A stretch of 18,357 bases of DNA from an uncultured Oscillospiraceae bacterium (GTDB lineage Bacteria; Bacillota; Clostridia; Oscillospirales; Oscillospiraceae). A model generated the notes under the pieces. It saw nothing but the letters and a program-made list of their open reading frames with translations, was not told where the DNA came from and did not search any database. The position numbers and the translations under genes are program-made. Positions within the stretch are counted from its first letter, which is position 1. Each line of letters starts with the position of its first letter. The stretch lies in assembly GCA_934668295.1 (NCBI GenBank), contig CAKUND010000019.1:1-18357 (forward strand). Direction: 5' to 3'. This document shows positions 1 to 7,255 of the stretch, in pieces.

Positions 1-30
1 GCTACCGCCTGTCTTTAGTCTGGACACGGC

Positions 31-60
31 GATTTCCCCGGCGCCCGCGCCGGGGAAATC
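31..60 (-). terminator. Stem-loop downstream of the solute-binding protein gene
   Basis: A perfect 13-bp inverted repeat, GATTTCCCCGGCG and its complement, encloses a 4-nt loop. It lies 40 nt past the stop of the solute-binding protein gene. There is no T-run after it on either strand. It may therefore be a stability or attenuation hairpin between the binding-protein gene and transporter genes outside the window, rather than a full terminator. Confidence 0.55.
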
Positions 61-100
61 CGTGTATGATCTTACCGGAAAACCGGCTGTTTGTCAATGC

Positions 101-919
101 TTACTGCTCGATCACGGCAGCCTGTACGCCGTAGGTTTCCGCAGTCTCGATCATGGAGCCGTCGGCGTAGCTGGCCTTGAAGAAGTCGTTCAGCTTCTGT
201 GCCAGATCGGAGCCCTTGCGGAAGCCGACGCCGTATTCCTCGGAGTTGAGACCGCAGGTGTAGGTGAGGTTCGCATAGCCCGTGCCCTCGCCGACCATGG
301 CGGCGGCCATAAGCGAGTCGATGACGGCAGCGTCAGAGGTACCGGCGGCGACCTCCATCAGCGCGTCAGACTGTGCGGAGACGGGCGTGACGTTGTAGCC
401 CAGCGCGTTCAGCTCGGTCTCACCGGCGGAGCCGGCTTCTGCGGCGAAGGTCAGATCCTTGACGGATTCGACGGTCTGATAGTCGGCGGCCTTGTCAGCC
501 GGGACGATGACGACCTGCGCGTTGTTGCAGTAGGCGTTGGAGCATTCCATTGCGCTTGTGACCTCTGCCGTGAGCGTCATGCCGTTCCAGACGCAGTCAA
601 TGGTCTTGCTGTCGAGCTCGAGCACCTTGTTGTCCCAGACGATCTCGACGAATTCCGCCTTGACGCCGAGGGATTCGGCAAAGGCCTTGGCCATGTCGGC
701 ATCGAAGCCGATCCATTCGCCGGATTCGTTCTGATAGTCCATCGGGGCAAAGTCGGTGATGCCGATGACGAGCGTGCCCTTGTCCTGGACGTAGGCCAGA
801 TCGGAGTCGGCTGCCGCGGCAGGTTCACTGGCTGCGGTGGAGTCGGCGGGTTTGGATGCGCAGGCGGCCATGGACAGGACCATGAGAGCGGCCAGCAGCA
901 GAGCGATCATTTTTTTCAT
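101..919 (-). CDS. ABC transporter solute-binding lipoprotein, polar amino acid type (family 3)
   Basis: The 272-aa product is an extracellular, lipid-anchored receptor that captures a small polar solute, probably an amino acid, and delivers it to an ABC permease. It has a type II signal peptide ending in a lipobox with Cys20, then a Ser/Ala/Pro-rich linker to about residue 40. A bacterial family 3 binding domain follows: residues 49-78 contain the typical 'GTLVIGI..FAPMDY', a hydrophilic 'NESGEWIGFD' and a 'D.AKAFAESLGV' segment. The length is normal for the family. The start is set by AGGAGG eight bases before the ATG. The permease and ATPase genes are not in the window; they would be expected to the left. 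The gene has its own promoter and is separated from the large cluster by a terminator. The exact ligand cannot be read from sequence. Confidence 0.92.
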   Translation of the reverse strand: MKKMIALLLAALMVLSMAACASKPADSTAASEPAAAADSDLAYVQDKGTLVIGITDFAPMDYQNESGEWIGFDADMAKAFAESLGVKAEFVEIVWDNKVLELDSKTIDCVWNGMTLTAEVTSAMECSNAYCNNAQVVIVPADKAADYQTVESVKDLTFAAEAGSAGETELNALGYNVTPVSAQSDALMEVAAGTSDAAVIDSLMAAAMVGEGTGYANLTYTCGLNSEEYGVGFRKGSDLAQKLNDFFKASYADGSMIETAETYGVQAAVIEQ

Positions 920-974
920 TTTCTGTTCCTCCTGAAAGTATTCGGTTTGGTGTCGGTTTGTTTATCGTGCTAAT

Positions 975-1003
975 AATTTACCATACTGATGCGCTAATGT
1001 AAA
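975..1003 (-). promoter_or_regulatory. Probable promoter of the solute-binding protein gene
   Basis: Read on the minus strand, TTTACA (998-1003) is followed by a 17-nt spacer and TAAATT (975-980). This is a good -35 with a 4/6 -10, in an AT-rich gap about 55 nt upstream of the start codon. It lies downstream of the terminator of the large cluster, so the gene is likely transcribed on its own. Confidence 0.5.
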
Positions 1004-1049
1004 GAAGTAATACTGCAAAAAGAAATGCCGCTCCAAAGCTGCGGAATTG

Positions 1050-1115
1050 TGAAAATTCGACAAGCAGCCGAGGACCCCATCGGCGGGCGCGTTTGCCGCC
1101 GGGATCCTCGGCTGC
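1050..1115 (-). terminator. Intrinsic terminator of the large envelope cluster
   Basis: GCAGCCGAGGA at 1064-1074 pairs perfectly over 11 bp with 1105-1115. The stem continues inward after one mismatch with CCC/GGG and GGCGG/CCGCC. On the minus strand the stem is followed by TTGTCGAATTTTC, a moderately T-rich tail. It lies 21 nt past the stop of the last gene of the cluster. Confidence 0.75.
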
Positions 1116-1136
1116 CTGGCAGGGAGCCTGGGGCGC

Positions 1137-2471
1137 TTATTCGAATACAGCCTGCAGGCTTTGAAAAATGCCGTCCGTGCGGACGAGCAGCGTCAGCTCG
1201 CTTCCTGCCGGGGCAAGGAGCTGGAAGCCGTCTTCCGTGGGGCAGGCCTCATAGCAGACGCCGTCCAGAACGGCGCAGACAGGGGAGTCGGCATCCGGCG
1301 TCAGGCCGTCAAAGCTGCCGGCGTAGACGATCAAGCCGTCATGGGACGAGCTGCTCTGCCGGACGGAGACGGTCTGCGCTCCCGGCTCTGATTCAGGCGC
1401 TTCGCGCTCCGGCGCGGGCAGGAGCGGGGGACGTGAGGCGAGCCAGCGCAGATTGCGCTCGACCAGCTCGACGAGCACGCGATCGGGCTGCGCGTTCTGC
1501 ATCAGAGACAGATCATACGGCATGGAACGGGAGAACGTCGCCGACGCAAACGCCTCGGCCAGATCCTCGTGCAGCGCGTTGCCAAACGAATCCCGGAAGG
1601 CCAGCAGCACACCGCTGCCGCCGGACTCTGTGCGGATGAGCTGATCATCCGCGCCGCGCACTGCGCCCACATACTGAAATTCCCGCTGCCGCGCAAGCGC
1701 GAGTCCCTGCTCCTGCTGTCTGGAGGCCGGATAGAGCATCTGGTACAGATCGCCGGCGTGCGGCCGGAGCAAAAAGTCCTCGTCCGCAAGGGAGGACTCC
1801 CGTCCGAGCACAGACAGGATCGCGTCACAGGCCAGCGCGGAGCCATAGCCGTTCCAGTGGCTGTCCGTGCAGTAATAGGTCAGCTCCGGCGCAGCTTGCA
1901 GCGCGCTGCGCACGTCGCAGAACGCGACGCCCTGCGCGTCCAGAAGCGCCTCCAGCCGGTCAAGGTCTGACGTCCCCTCCGCGCGGGTTTCACGCGCGGG
2001 CATATGCGCGGGATAGATCGTATTTTTGTTCGGCGCGCAGACGAATAAGAAGTCCGCGCCCTGCGACTGCGCGTATTCCTGTATGAGCGCGAGATTCCGC
2101 GCCGCACACCAGAGCTGACGCGCCGTCATGGGGTCTGCGCCGGTGTAATCAGCCAGCGTGTCGGCATAGTACAGCCAGCCGTCTGTGCCCAGCAGCACCT
2201 CCGGCGTGGCGGATTCGTGGAAAATGGCCGCGTCCGCAGCGGCGTTCGCCGTGATGAGCTCCTGCCGCAGACCGAAATGGCCGTCAAAATAGTCTGCCGT
2301 ATCGGATAATACGTCAAAATTGAGACTCCCGCCTGCCGTCAGGCGCGGCTTAGCTGCCAGACGCTCGTTTGCGCCGGGAGCAGACGGGCCCGCGATCACA
2401 AAAACGGCCAGCGGCAGCAGGCAAAGAAGAAGCAGCAGCATACAGAAGATGGCTTTGATGGATTTTTTCAT
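1137..2471 (-). CDS. AlgJ/AlgX-like SGNH (DHHW-type) O-acyltransferase partner, membrane-anchored
   Basis: The 444-aa product is an exported enzyme with an N-terminal signal or anchor (residues 8-27). Its domain resembles the AlgX/AlgJ SGNH-hydrolase family that works with MBOAT proteins in polysaccharide O-acylation. Visible motifs are 'LLGTDGWLYY' (93-102), 'FLFVCAPNKNTIYP' (141-154), the D-x-H-W signature 'DSHWN' (203-207) and 'FRDSFGNAL' (292-300), whose Ser295 is the probable nucleophile. From about residue 345 there is a Pro/Glu-rich linker and a further 70-80 residues of predicted beta character, which I do not recognise as part of the usual family. It starts 9 nt after the MBOAT gene, whose TGA stop forms part of the GAGGA ribosome binding site. 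The two are surely co-translated and likely form one enzyme pair. The acyl group and polymer are unknown. Confidence 0.85.
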   Translation of the reverse strand: MKKSIKAIFCMLLLLLCLLPLAVFVIAGPSAPGANERLAAKPRLTAGGSLNFDVLSDTADYFDGHFGLRQELITANAAADAAIFHESATPEVLLGTDGWLYYADTLADYTGADPMTARQLWCAARNLALIQEYAQSQGADFLFVCAPNKNTIYPAHMPARETRAEGTSDLDRLEALLDAQGVAFCDVRSALQAAPELTYYCTDSHWNGYGSALACDAILSVLGRESSLADEDFLLRPHAGDLYQMLYPASRQQEQGLALARQREFQYVGAVRGADDQLIRTESGGSGVLLAFRDSFGNALHEDLAEAFASATFSRSMPYDLSLMQNAQPDRVLVELVERNLRWLASRPPLLPAPEREAPESEPGAQTVSVRQSSSSHDGLIVYAGSFDGLTPDADSPVCAVLDGVCYEACPTEDGFQLLAPAGSELTLLVRTDGIFQSLQAVFE

Positions 2472-2480
2472 AGGCAGTCC

Positions 2481-3815
2481 TCAGAAACTTGCATAGATGA
2501 ACGGCTGGAATGAGCCGGAGGCTAGCGCAAGCAGACACAGCGCGAACAGCAGCAGCATAAGACAGCCGCGCAGCACATTCCATCCGCGAAGCGGCTCAAG
2601 CTTTTTCCGCAGCCGCGGCCCGAGCGGCAGGCAGAGCGCCAGTGAAAATGCGCACAGCAGTACCGTTCTGCGGGAAAGCGCGGCCAGCAGGGCGGCCCGG
2701 CAGACCGCGTCCGGCGTGAAGCCCGTCAGCATGGCGCCGAGCAGCGCGCCTGCCTGCGAAACATCCGCCGCGCGGAAGACCGCGAAGCCGAGGATGACGG
2801 CAAGAAGGGCGTATACATGCCCGTACCACCGGTTTTTGAGCTTCTTCGGCAGCTGCAGCGCCGTTTCCAGACAGCTCAGAACCCCGTGCCACAGGCCCCA
2901 GAGGACGAATGTCCAGCCTGTTCCGTGCCACAGACCGGTCGCCAGAAACACGAGCAGCTTGTTTGCCATCGTGCGGAGCGTTCCTTTGCGGTTGCCGCCC
3001 AGCGGGATATAGAGATAATCCCGGAACCAGCGGGACAGCGAAATGTGCCACCGCCGCCAGAAGTCCGTGATGCTGTCTGCACAGTAGGGATAGCGGAAGT
3101 TTTCCGGCAGCCGGATCCCGAACAGCAGTCCGAGCCCGACGGCCATATCGCTGTAGCCGGAAAAATCGAAATAGAGCTGCAGGCAATAGCAGACCGCGCC
3201 CGTCCACGCGCACAGCGCATCGAAGTGCTCCTGCGCATAGACCGCGTTCGCCAGCTGCGCGGCAGCTGCGGCCAGCAGCAGCTTTTTTGCCAGTCCGCAG
3301 AGAAAGCGGCAGCAGCCGTCAAACGTGTCGTCCCACGTGACGTGCCGCGCGTCCAGCAGCGGCTGGACCTCCGAAAAGCGCATCAGCGGCCCGGCGGTCA
3401 GCTGCGGAAAAAACGTCAGATACTGCAGCGCCTGCCGGAAGCTGCGCGTGCCGCTCTGCGGCGCGCGGTAAGTGTCGACAGCATAGCTGATCGCCTGAAA
3501 CGTGTAAAACGAAATGCCGAGCGGCAGCGCGCCGCGCCATTTATACACGGCGAGCACCGCAAGATCCACGGTCACGCAGGCGGCCAGCAGCAGCCCGCGC
3601 CCGTGCCGGGCGCGCATGAGTGCAAGCCCCACGGCATAATGCAGCACGCAGGAGGCCAGCAGCAGCGGCAGATGGCGCAGATCGCCGAAGGCATAAAACA
3701 CGAGCCCTGCCGCGATCAGCAGTGCGTTTTTTGCCCGCATGGGCCGCAGCAGATGATACGCGAGCAGCACGAGCGGCAGGAACGCGAACAGGAAAATGGG
3801 GGAAGCGAAGTTCAT
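2481..3815 (-). CDS. MBOAT family O-acyltransferase (AlgI/PatA-like), second acyltransferase of the cluster
   Basis: The 444-aa polytopic membrane protein has the MBOAT hallmarks. These are 'YFDFSGYSDMAVG' (215-227), 'FWRRWHISLSRWFRDYLYIPLGG' (252-274, His257) and the catalytic-His segment 'GLWHGTGWTF' (294-303, His297). MBOATs of this class move an acyl group across the membrane onto an extracellular polymer. The protein ends in 'SFQPFIYASF'. Its last six residues fit F-[IV]-Y-x-x-F, as does the C-terminus of the DltX-like peptide in this cluster, so the acceptor tyrosine may be built into the same chain (Tyr441). The ribosome binding site is CAGGAG, eight bases from the ATG. An intrinsic terminator lies just upstream and no separate promoter is obvious. 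It is distinct from the DltB of the same cluster, which is about 65 residues shorter and lacks this tail. Confidence 0.92.
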   Translation of the reverse strand: MNFASPIFLFAFLPLVLLAYHLLRPMRAKNALLIAAGLVFYAFGDLRHLPLLLASCVLHYAVGLALMRARHGRGLLLAACVTVDLAVLAVYKWRGALPLGISFYTFQAISYAVDTYRAPQSGTRSFRQALQYLTFFPQLTAGPLMRFSEVQPLLDARHVTWDDTFDGCCRFLCGLAKKLLLAAAAAQLANAVYAQEHFDALCAWTGAVCYCLQLYFDFSGYSDMAVGLGLLFGIRLPENFRYPYCADSITDFWRRWHISLSRWFRDYLYIPLGGNRKGTLRTMANKLLVFLATGLWHGTGWTFVLWGLWHGVLSCLETALQLPKKLKNRWYGHVYALLAVILGFAVFRAADVSQAGALLGAMLTGFTPDAVCRAALLAALSRRTVLLCAFSLALCLPLGPRLRKKLEPLRGWNVLRGCLMLLLFALCLLALASGSFQPFIYASF

Positions 3816-3831
3816 AAGCGGTTCTCCTGTG

Positions 3832-3857
3832 AAAAATGCCGCCGCAGAGCGGCGGCA
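3832..3857 (-). terminator. Intrinsic terminator or attenuator inside the cluster
   Basis: On the minus strand TGCCGCCGC, a 3-nt loop and GCGGCGGCA form a perfect 9-bp GC-rich stem followed at once by TTTTT (3832-3836). It lies in the 52-nt gap between a transglutaminase-like lipoprotein gene and the second MBOAT gene. No convincing promoter follows it, so it probably lowers expression of the last two genes rather than isolating them. Confidence 0.75.
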
Positions 3858-3867
3858 GAAAGATAAG

Positions 3868-4836
3868 TCAGGGGAAATAATACCGGAATCCGTTATAGAC
3901 GCTGCCGCCGGAGTCGGTCATGGCATAGGCGTCGATCTCGCCCTTGCCGAACTGATAGAGATAGGCGTATTCCAGCTGTACGTCGTACAGGCGTGTTTCG
4001 CCGTTTTCCTCGATCATCGTCCAGGCGTGGTCGTTGTCGGGCGTGCTCTCATGGCCGGCTACGACGTAGGCCTGATAGCCGAGCCTGCGGGCGCAGTACA
4101 AAAACGCGGCGGCAAAGCAGTAGCAGTTGCCCTTGCCCTGACGCAGAAAGACCTCCGCGGCCTCCTGCGCCCAGTCGTCCGTCCCGGCCTCGTAGTGCGG
4201 CATGGACAGGTATTTGAAATGATCGCGGATGTAGTCATATGCCAGTGAAAGCCGCGTCTCGCGGGCAGCCGGAGCCTCCGGATTGCTGTCGGACAAAAGC
4301 TGCGCGATCCCTGCGTCCAGCTCCTCGCTGCCGCTGGTGTAGCGGCCGTCGGCGCCGAAGGTCAGATAGCCGTCCGCACCGTCTGCCAGAAGCGAGCCGT
4401 CCGGCTGCACGTCGTACAGGGCCTGTCCGTCGTCATACAGCCCCACAGGCGGCGGCAGAAGGGCAAAGCCGTCTTCACCGGTCTGATAATAGAGCGTGTC
4501 CCCGCAGCGGTTGACGCCGTGCGAAAAGGAAAACAGACTGCCGTCCGGCTGCACGTAGAGAAGCTGGCCGTCCAGCTCCGTCAGGCCGGTGCCTGCAAGC
4601 GGCTGACCGTTCTGATAGTAGATCGCGCGTCCGTTGATCGTGACGATCCCGTCCGGGATGGGTTCGGGCTCCGAAGCTTCCGGTTTTGGTTCCGCAGTCT
4701 CAGGCACGATCTCCGGCTCAGCGGCTGCGGGAACGGAGACGGCCTCCTGCGCGAGAGGCTCTGCCTCCGGCTTTTTCGCACAGCCGCACAGAAGCGCCAG
4801 CAGGCACAAGAGCACGGCGGTCAGGATCCGTTTCAT
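3868..4836 (-). CDS. Transglutaminase-like lipoprotein with aromatic/Gly surface repeats
   Basis: The 322-aa secreted lipoprotein has lipobox 'LLCGC' (Cys19) and a Pro/Glu/Ala linker to about residue 62. Residues 63-165 are rich in 'DG..', 'YYQNGQ' and 'QPDGSL' elements that recall cell-wall-binding repeats. The C-terminal transglutaminase-like domain has the nucleophile in 'GKGNCYCFAAAF' (Cys238), His270 in 'DHAW' and Asp285 in 'RLYDVQ', so the papain-like triad is intact. Such domains in bacteria may be proteases or crosslinking enzymes; which applies here is not visible. Its start codon overlaps the previous stop by 4 nt (ATGA). It shares the segment before the domain ('G.YT.G..ELD') with the 503-aa lipoprotein at the far end of the cluster, suggesting common descent. 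Confidence 0.85.
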   Translation of the reverse strand: MKRILTAVLLCLLALLCGCAKKPEAEPLAQEAVSVPAAAEPEIVPETAEPKPEASEPEPIPDGIVTINGRAIYYQNGQPLAGTGLTELDGQLLYVQPDGSLFSFSHGVNRCGDTLYYQTGEDGFALLPPPVGLYDDGQALYDVQPDGSLLADGADGYLTFGADGRYTSGSEELDAGIAQLLSDSNPEAPAARETRLSLAYDYIRDHFKYLSMPHYEAGTDDWAQEAAEVFLRQGKGNCYCFAAAFLYCARRLGYQAYVVAGHESTPDNDHAWTMIEENGETRLYDVQLEYAYLYQFGKGEIDAYAMTDSGGSVYNGFRYYFP

Positions 4837-5552
4837 GGCGTATTCTCCGCACGGACGGCGATCGAGTCAAATGTCTGCTGCAGCGCGGCGCAGTCCTCCC
4901 CGCCGGGGTAGATCGCGCTGAGGCACCACAGAGCGCCGTCCAGCTGCAGAAGCCGCACGCGGGCAGTTACCTCCGGCGCGCCGTTATACGCCGGGGCAAG
5001 CAGCTGCGCGTCGTAAACGGCATCGCTGTTTTCCAGAACCGTGACGGTAAAATCCTCTGTCGCGGGCGCAGTAAAATAATATGCCTGCACGGCGCCGATG
5101 CAGATGCGCTCCAGCTCCGCGGTCTTCAGAAGCTCGCGCGAGGTGTTCAGCTTCTGCACGTCGAGGCGTGCCAGCTGCCCGTCCGCGATGGGCAGGAACG
5201 AATCCAGTCCCTCCGTGGACGAATCCATCCGCAGCGCGTCCGGGTCATAGACCGCGCGCAGGCGGCCGTCTGCGAGATAGACGGTCGTGCCGGGGAAGAC
5301 CGGCTCGTCCAGCTCCGGCTCCTGTTCCGTGCTGTCCGGCTGCTGCCCGGGCTCGGTCGCCGGCTGTACGGGCGTGACCGGCTCCTGCGCGGAGGTCGGG
5401 ACGGACGGCTGCGCAGGCGTGTAGAGCTCCCGCACGATCTTCACGCAGAAGATGACCGCCGCAATGAGCAGCACGAGCGCCAGCACCAGCAGAAAATAGG
5501 GCTTGTTCCGGCGCAGAAAGCGGCCGGGAGTCTGTTTGCGTTGTCTTTCCAT
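4833..5552 (-). CDS. Single-pass membrane protein with extracellular domain, unknown function
   Basis: The 239-aa product has a short basic N-terminus (residues 1-17), one transmembrane helix (about 19-39) and a Pro/Gln/Glu/Thr-rich extracellular spacer (45-85). The outer domain of about 150 residues is mixed alpha/beta and I do not recognise it. No catalytic motif is seen. It lies 5 nt after the C39-like peptidase gene and overlaps the next lipoprotein gene by 4 nt. These three genes are translationally coupled, which suggests that their products act together at the membrane surface. AGGAG lies nine bases before the ATG. Confidence 0.8.
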   Translation of the reverse strand: MERQRKQTPGRFLRRNKPYFLLVLALVLLIAAVIFCVKIVRELYTPAQPSVPTSAQEPVTPVQPATEPGQQPDSTEQEPELDEPVFPGTTVYLADGRLRAVYDPDALRMDSSTEGLDSFLPIADGQLARLDVQKLNTSRELLKTAELERICIGAVQAYYFTAPATEDFTVTVLENSDAVYDAQLLAPAYNGAPEVTARVRLLQLDGALWCLSAIYPGGEDCAALQQTFDSIAVRAENTP

Positions 5553-5557
5553 GCGCG

Positions 5558-6793
5558 TCAGCTCCTCTCGGGGGTCAGGGCTTCCCAGACGGTCGTGCGG
5601 CAGTAGAGCGGGAAACTGTTTCGATCCTGCTCAAAGAGAATGATGGACTTCATATCGCGGTAGAGGACCTCCGGCGTGGCGTAGATCAGACCGTCGTTGC
5701 CGGTGTCGGTCGTGCGCAGCTGATCCCAGTCCCGATAGCGGCTCTGCAGCACATAGGGATCCGCGACGAGGAAATAGCCCTTGCCGTCGATGGAGGTATA
5801 GCCGCAGAGCACCATATAGTGCTCGTGGCTCGTAAACGCGCCCTTGAGCACATGGATGATGGCAAGATAGCCCTTGTTGCCGACCTGATCGGCCAGCAGG
5901 GACATATCGACCTCGTCCTTTTTGTAGATGTTCGGCGCTTCGAGCGTCGTGCCGTAGCGCTCGTATTCGAGATATTTGTAATAGCGGGCGATGCCCTCAA
6001 AATACTCGTTCGGCAGACCGTAGCTGACGGGGTAATTGTCCTGCAGGGCGTAGGTGCGCATCCAGCGCGGCGTGATCTCGACCTTGTGATACGTCGAGAA
6101 GACCATCGCGGCGCAGGCGCAGCCGCAGCCGCGGTCCTTGAGCGTTGCGCCGTTGCCCTCAAATTCGAAGATCTCTCCGGCCCAGTCCGGGTCGGTCTGC
6201 GCGAAGTAATACAGATCGTCCGCCTTGCCGCTGCGGGCGACAGTCCCATACGTTCCGGCTCTGGTCAGGTCATATTTGTACATGGCCTCGATATCGTGCC
6301 GCATATCCCCGCTCAGCGCCGGAAGGCAGCTCAGCAGATACATCGTCAGCTCGTCGAGGCAGGCTTTTTTCTCTGTCAGACCGCAGAAGCGGTAGATCGT
6401 CTCCAGCAGCGCGGCCAGATGCTCGTCAAAATACGTCTCGACCGGCTCGCCTGCGCGCATCTGCGTGTAGGCGACAAATTCATTGTCGGGGTAGTTGTCG
6501 TTGGAGTAGAGCGCCTTTTTGACTGTCTTCACACGCTCGTCGGACTGGCCCGGCAGAATTTCATATTCCGATTTTTCATAGCGCTCGAGCACGTAGCGCG
6601 GGATCAGAATGCGGTTGAAAGTCACTCCCTCGTATTCGAACGTGCTGCTGCCCAGCACCATCGGCTGCTTCATGGCGGCAAGGATGGGGTCGGTGAAGGC
6701 CTCCTGAACCGCGAAAACGGGCGCGCAGAGCGGAGCCAGCGCACAAAGCGCCAGCACCAGCGCCAGCAATCGGCGGAAGACGGCGTGTTTCAT
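5558..6793 (-). CDS. Secreted C39-like (papain-fold) cysteine peptidase
   Basis: The 411-aa product has a Sec signal peptide, with probable cleavage after 'APVFA' near residue 28. A region of about 180 residues that I do not recognise follows, and then a C-terminal domain like the Peptidase_C39_2 group. 'RGCGCACAAMVFSTY' (221-235) corresponds to the usual 'xCGPxxxAM' helix, making Cys223 the likely nucleophile, with Cys instead of Pro at 225. 'HEHYMVLCGY' (323-332) supplies His325 and 'FLVADPY' (341-347) supplies Asp345. No ABC transporter is attached, so this is not a bacteriocin exporter peptidase but a free surface or secreted enzyme. The ribosome binding site AAAGGAGG is ideal. It lies 11 nt after a small lipoprotein gene and 5 nt before a membrane protein gene. 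The substrate is unknown. Confidence 0.8.
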   Translation of the reverse strand: MKHAVFRRLLALVLALCALAPLCAPVFAVQEAFTDPILAAMKQPMVLGSSTFEYEGVTFNRILIPRYVLERYEKSEYEILPGQSDERVKTVKKALYSNDNYPDNEFVAYTQMRAGEPVETYFDEHLAALLETIYRFCGLTEKKACLDELTMYLLSCLPALSGDMRHDIEAMYKYDLTRAGTYGTVARSGKADDLYYFAQTDPDWAGEIFEFEGNGATLKDRGCGCACAAMVFSTYHKVEITPRWMRTYALQDNYPVSYGLPNEYFEGIARYYKYLEYERYGTTLEAPNIYKKDEVDMSLLADQVGNKGYLAIIHVLKGAFTSHEHYMVLCGYTSIDGKGYFLVADPYVLQSRYRDWDQLRTTDTGNDGLIYATPEVLYRDMKSIILFEQDRNSFPLYCRTTVWEALTPERS

Positions 6794-6804
6794 GTGCGCC
6801 TCCT

Positions 6805-7080
6805 TTACTGCTGCGGCATTACGTCGTAGATGTTTTCCGTGCCGTCGGGATCCCGGTAGGTGTAGACGGTAAAGCCGTCATAATAGAGCTCGCCGTCCTC
6901 GCCCGGGCCGAGGCAGGAGGAGGCGTAGCTGCTGTTTTCCGGTTCGCCGATGGCGGCGGTGAGAGACGAAACATCCTCACCGATCATCTCCTGCGCCGTG
7001 GTAAGGGCGTCCTTGTTTCCGCAGGCGCAGAGCGTCAGCATAAGCGCCAGAGCCAGCAGAATGGGAATCAGTTTTTTCAT
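6805..7080 (-). CDS. Small lipoprotein of the 'SC-GPG-DDG' family (unknown function)
   Basis: The 91-aa product has a lipobox 'LCAC' (Cys20) and a mature part of about 70 residues. It contains 'IGEP' (about 45), 'YASSCLGPGEDG' and 'YYDGFTVYTY'. The same pattern occurs in the 137-aa lipoprotein at 12408-12821 and more loosely in the one at 11890-12396. The start ATG at 7080 has AGGAGG six bases upstream; an in-frame extension upstream would run through the DltX gene and is not used. It sits directly between the DltX-like gene and the C39-like peptidase. I do not know a function. The compact fold with an invariant Cys could be a ligand-binding or inhibitor-like domain. Confidence 0.8.
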   Translation of the reverse strand: MKKLIPILLALALMLTLCACGNKDALTTAQEMIGEDVSSLTAAIGEPENSSYASSCLGPGEDGELYYDGFTVYTYRDPDGTENIYDVMPQQ

Positions 7081-7093
7081 AGGTGTCCTCCTG

Positions 7094-7255
7094 TCAAAAC
7101 TCGCTGTAGACGAACGCGACGCTCTGCGCGTCCATGCACAGCCAGACCAGAAAAATGGCCGCGGCCAAAAGCGCGCAGGCAAGCGCCAGCGTATACCAGT
7201 GGGAGAAGACAAGCGCTTTAAGCCTTGTCCCAAAATTCTGCAATTGCTTTGTCAA
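7094..7255 (-). CDS. dltX: DltX-like small membrane protein of teichoic acid D-alanylation
   Basis: The 53-aa product has a short cytoplasmic N-terminus, one transmembrane helix (about 22-40) and a C-terminal hexapeptide F-V-Y-S-E-F (48-53). This fits the F-[IV]-Y-x-x-F tail known for DltX, where the tyrosine is reported to carry D-alanine between DltC and the lipoteichoic acid. I place the start at the TTG at 7255, which has AGGGGTGG seven bases upstream; the TTG at 7243 is an alternative giving 49 aa. The gene overlaps the end of dltD by 38 nt in another frame, so translation is probably coupled. DltX is usually encoded upstream of dltA; here it follows dltD. Confidence 0.82.
   Translation of the reverse strand: MTKQLQNFGTRLKALVFSHWYTLALACALLAAAIFLVWLCMDAQSVAFVYSEF

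Noticed and set aside
1137..3815. Alginate biosynthesis genes (algI/algJ)
   Set aside because: The MBOAT and SGNH families match in type only. No alginate polymerase or epimerase genes are present and the host is Gram-positive, so another polymer is more likely.
2817..3866. A 349-codon plus-strand frame opposite the second MBOAT gene
   Set aside because: It is Gln/Arg-rich and featureless, and the minus strand has unmistakable MBOAT motifs.
5558..6793. Bacteriocin processing and export system
   Set aside because: The C39-like domain is on a secreted protein without ABC transporter or membrane parts, and no double-glycine leader peptide gene is seen nearby.
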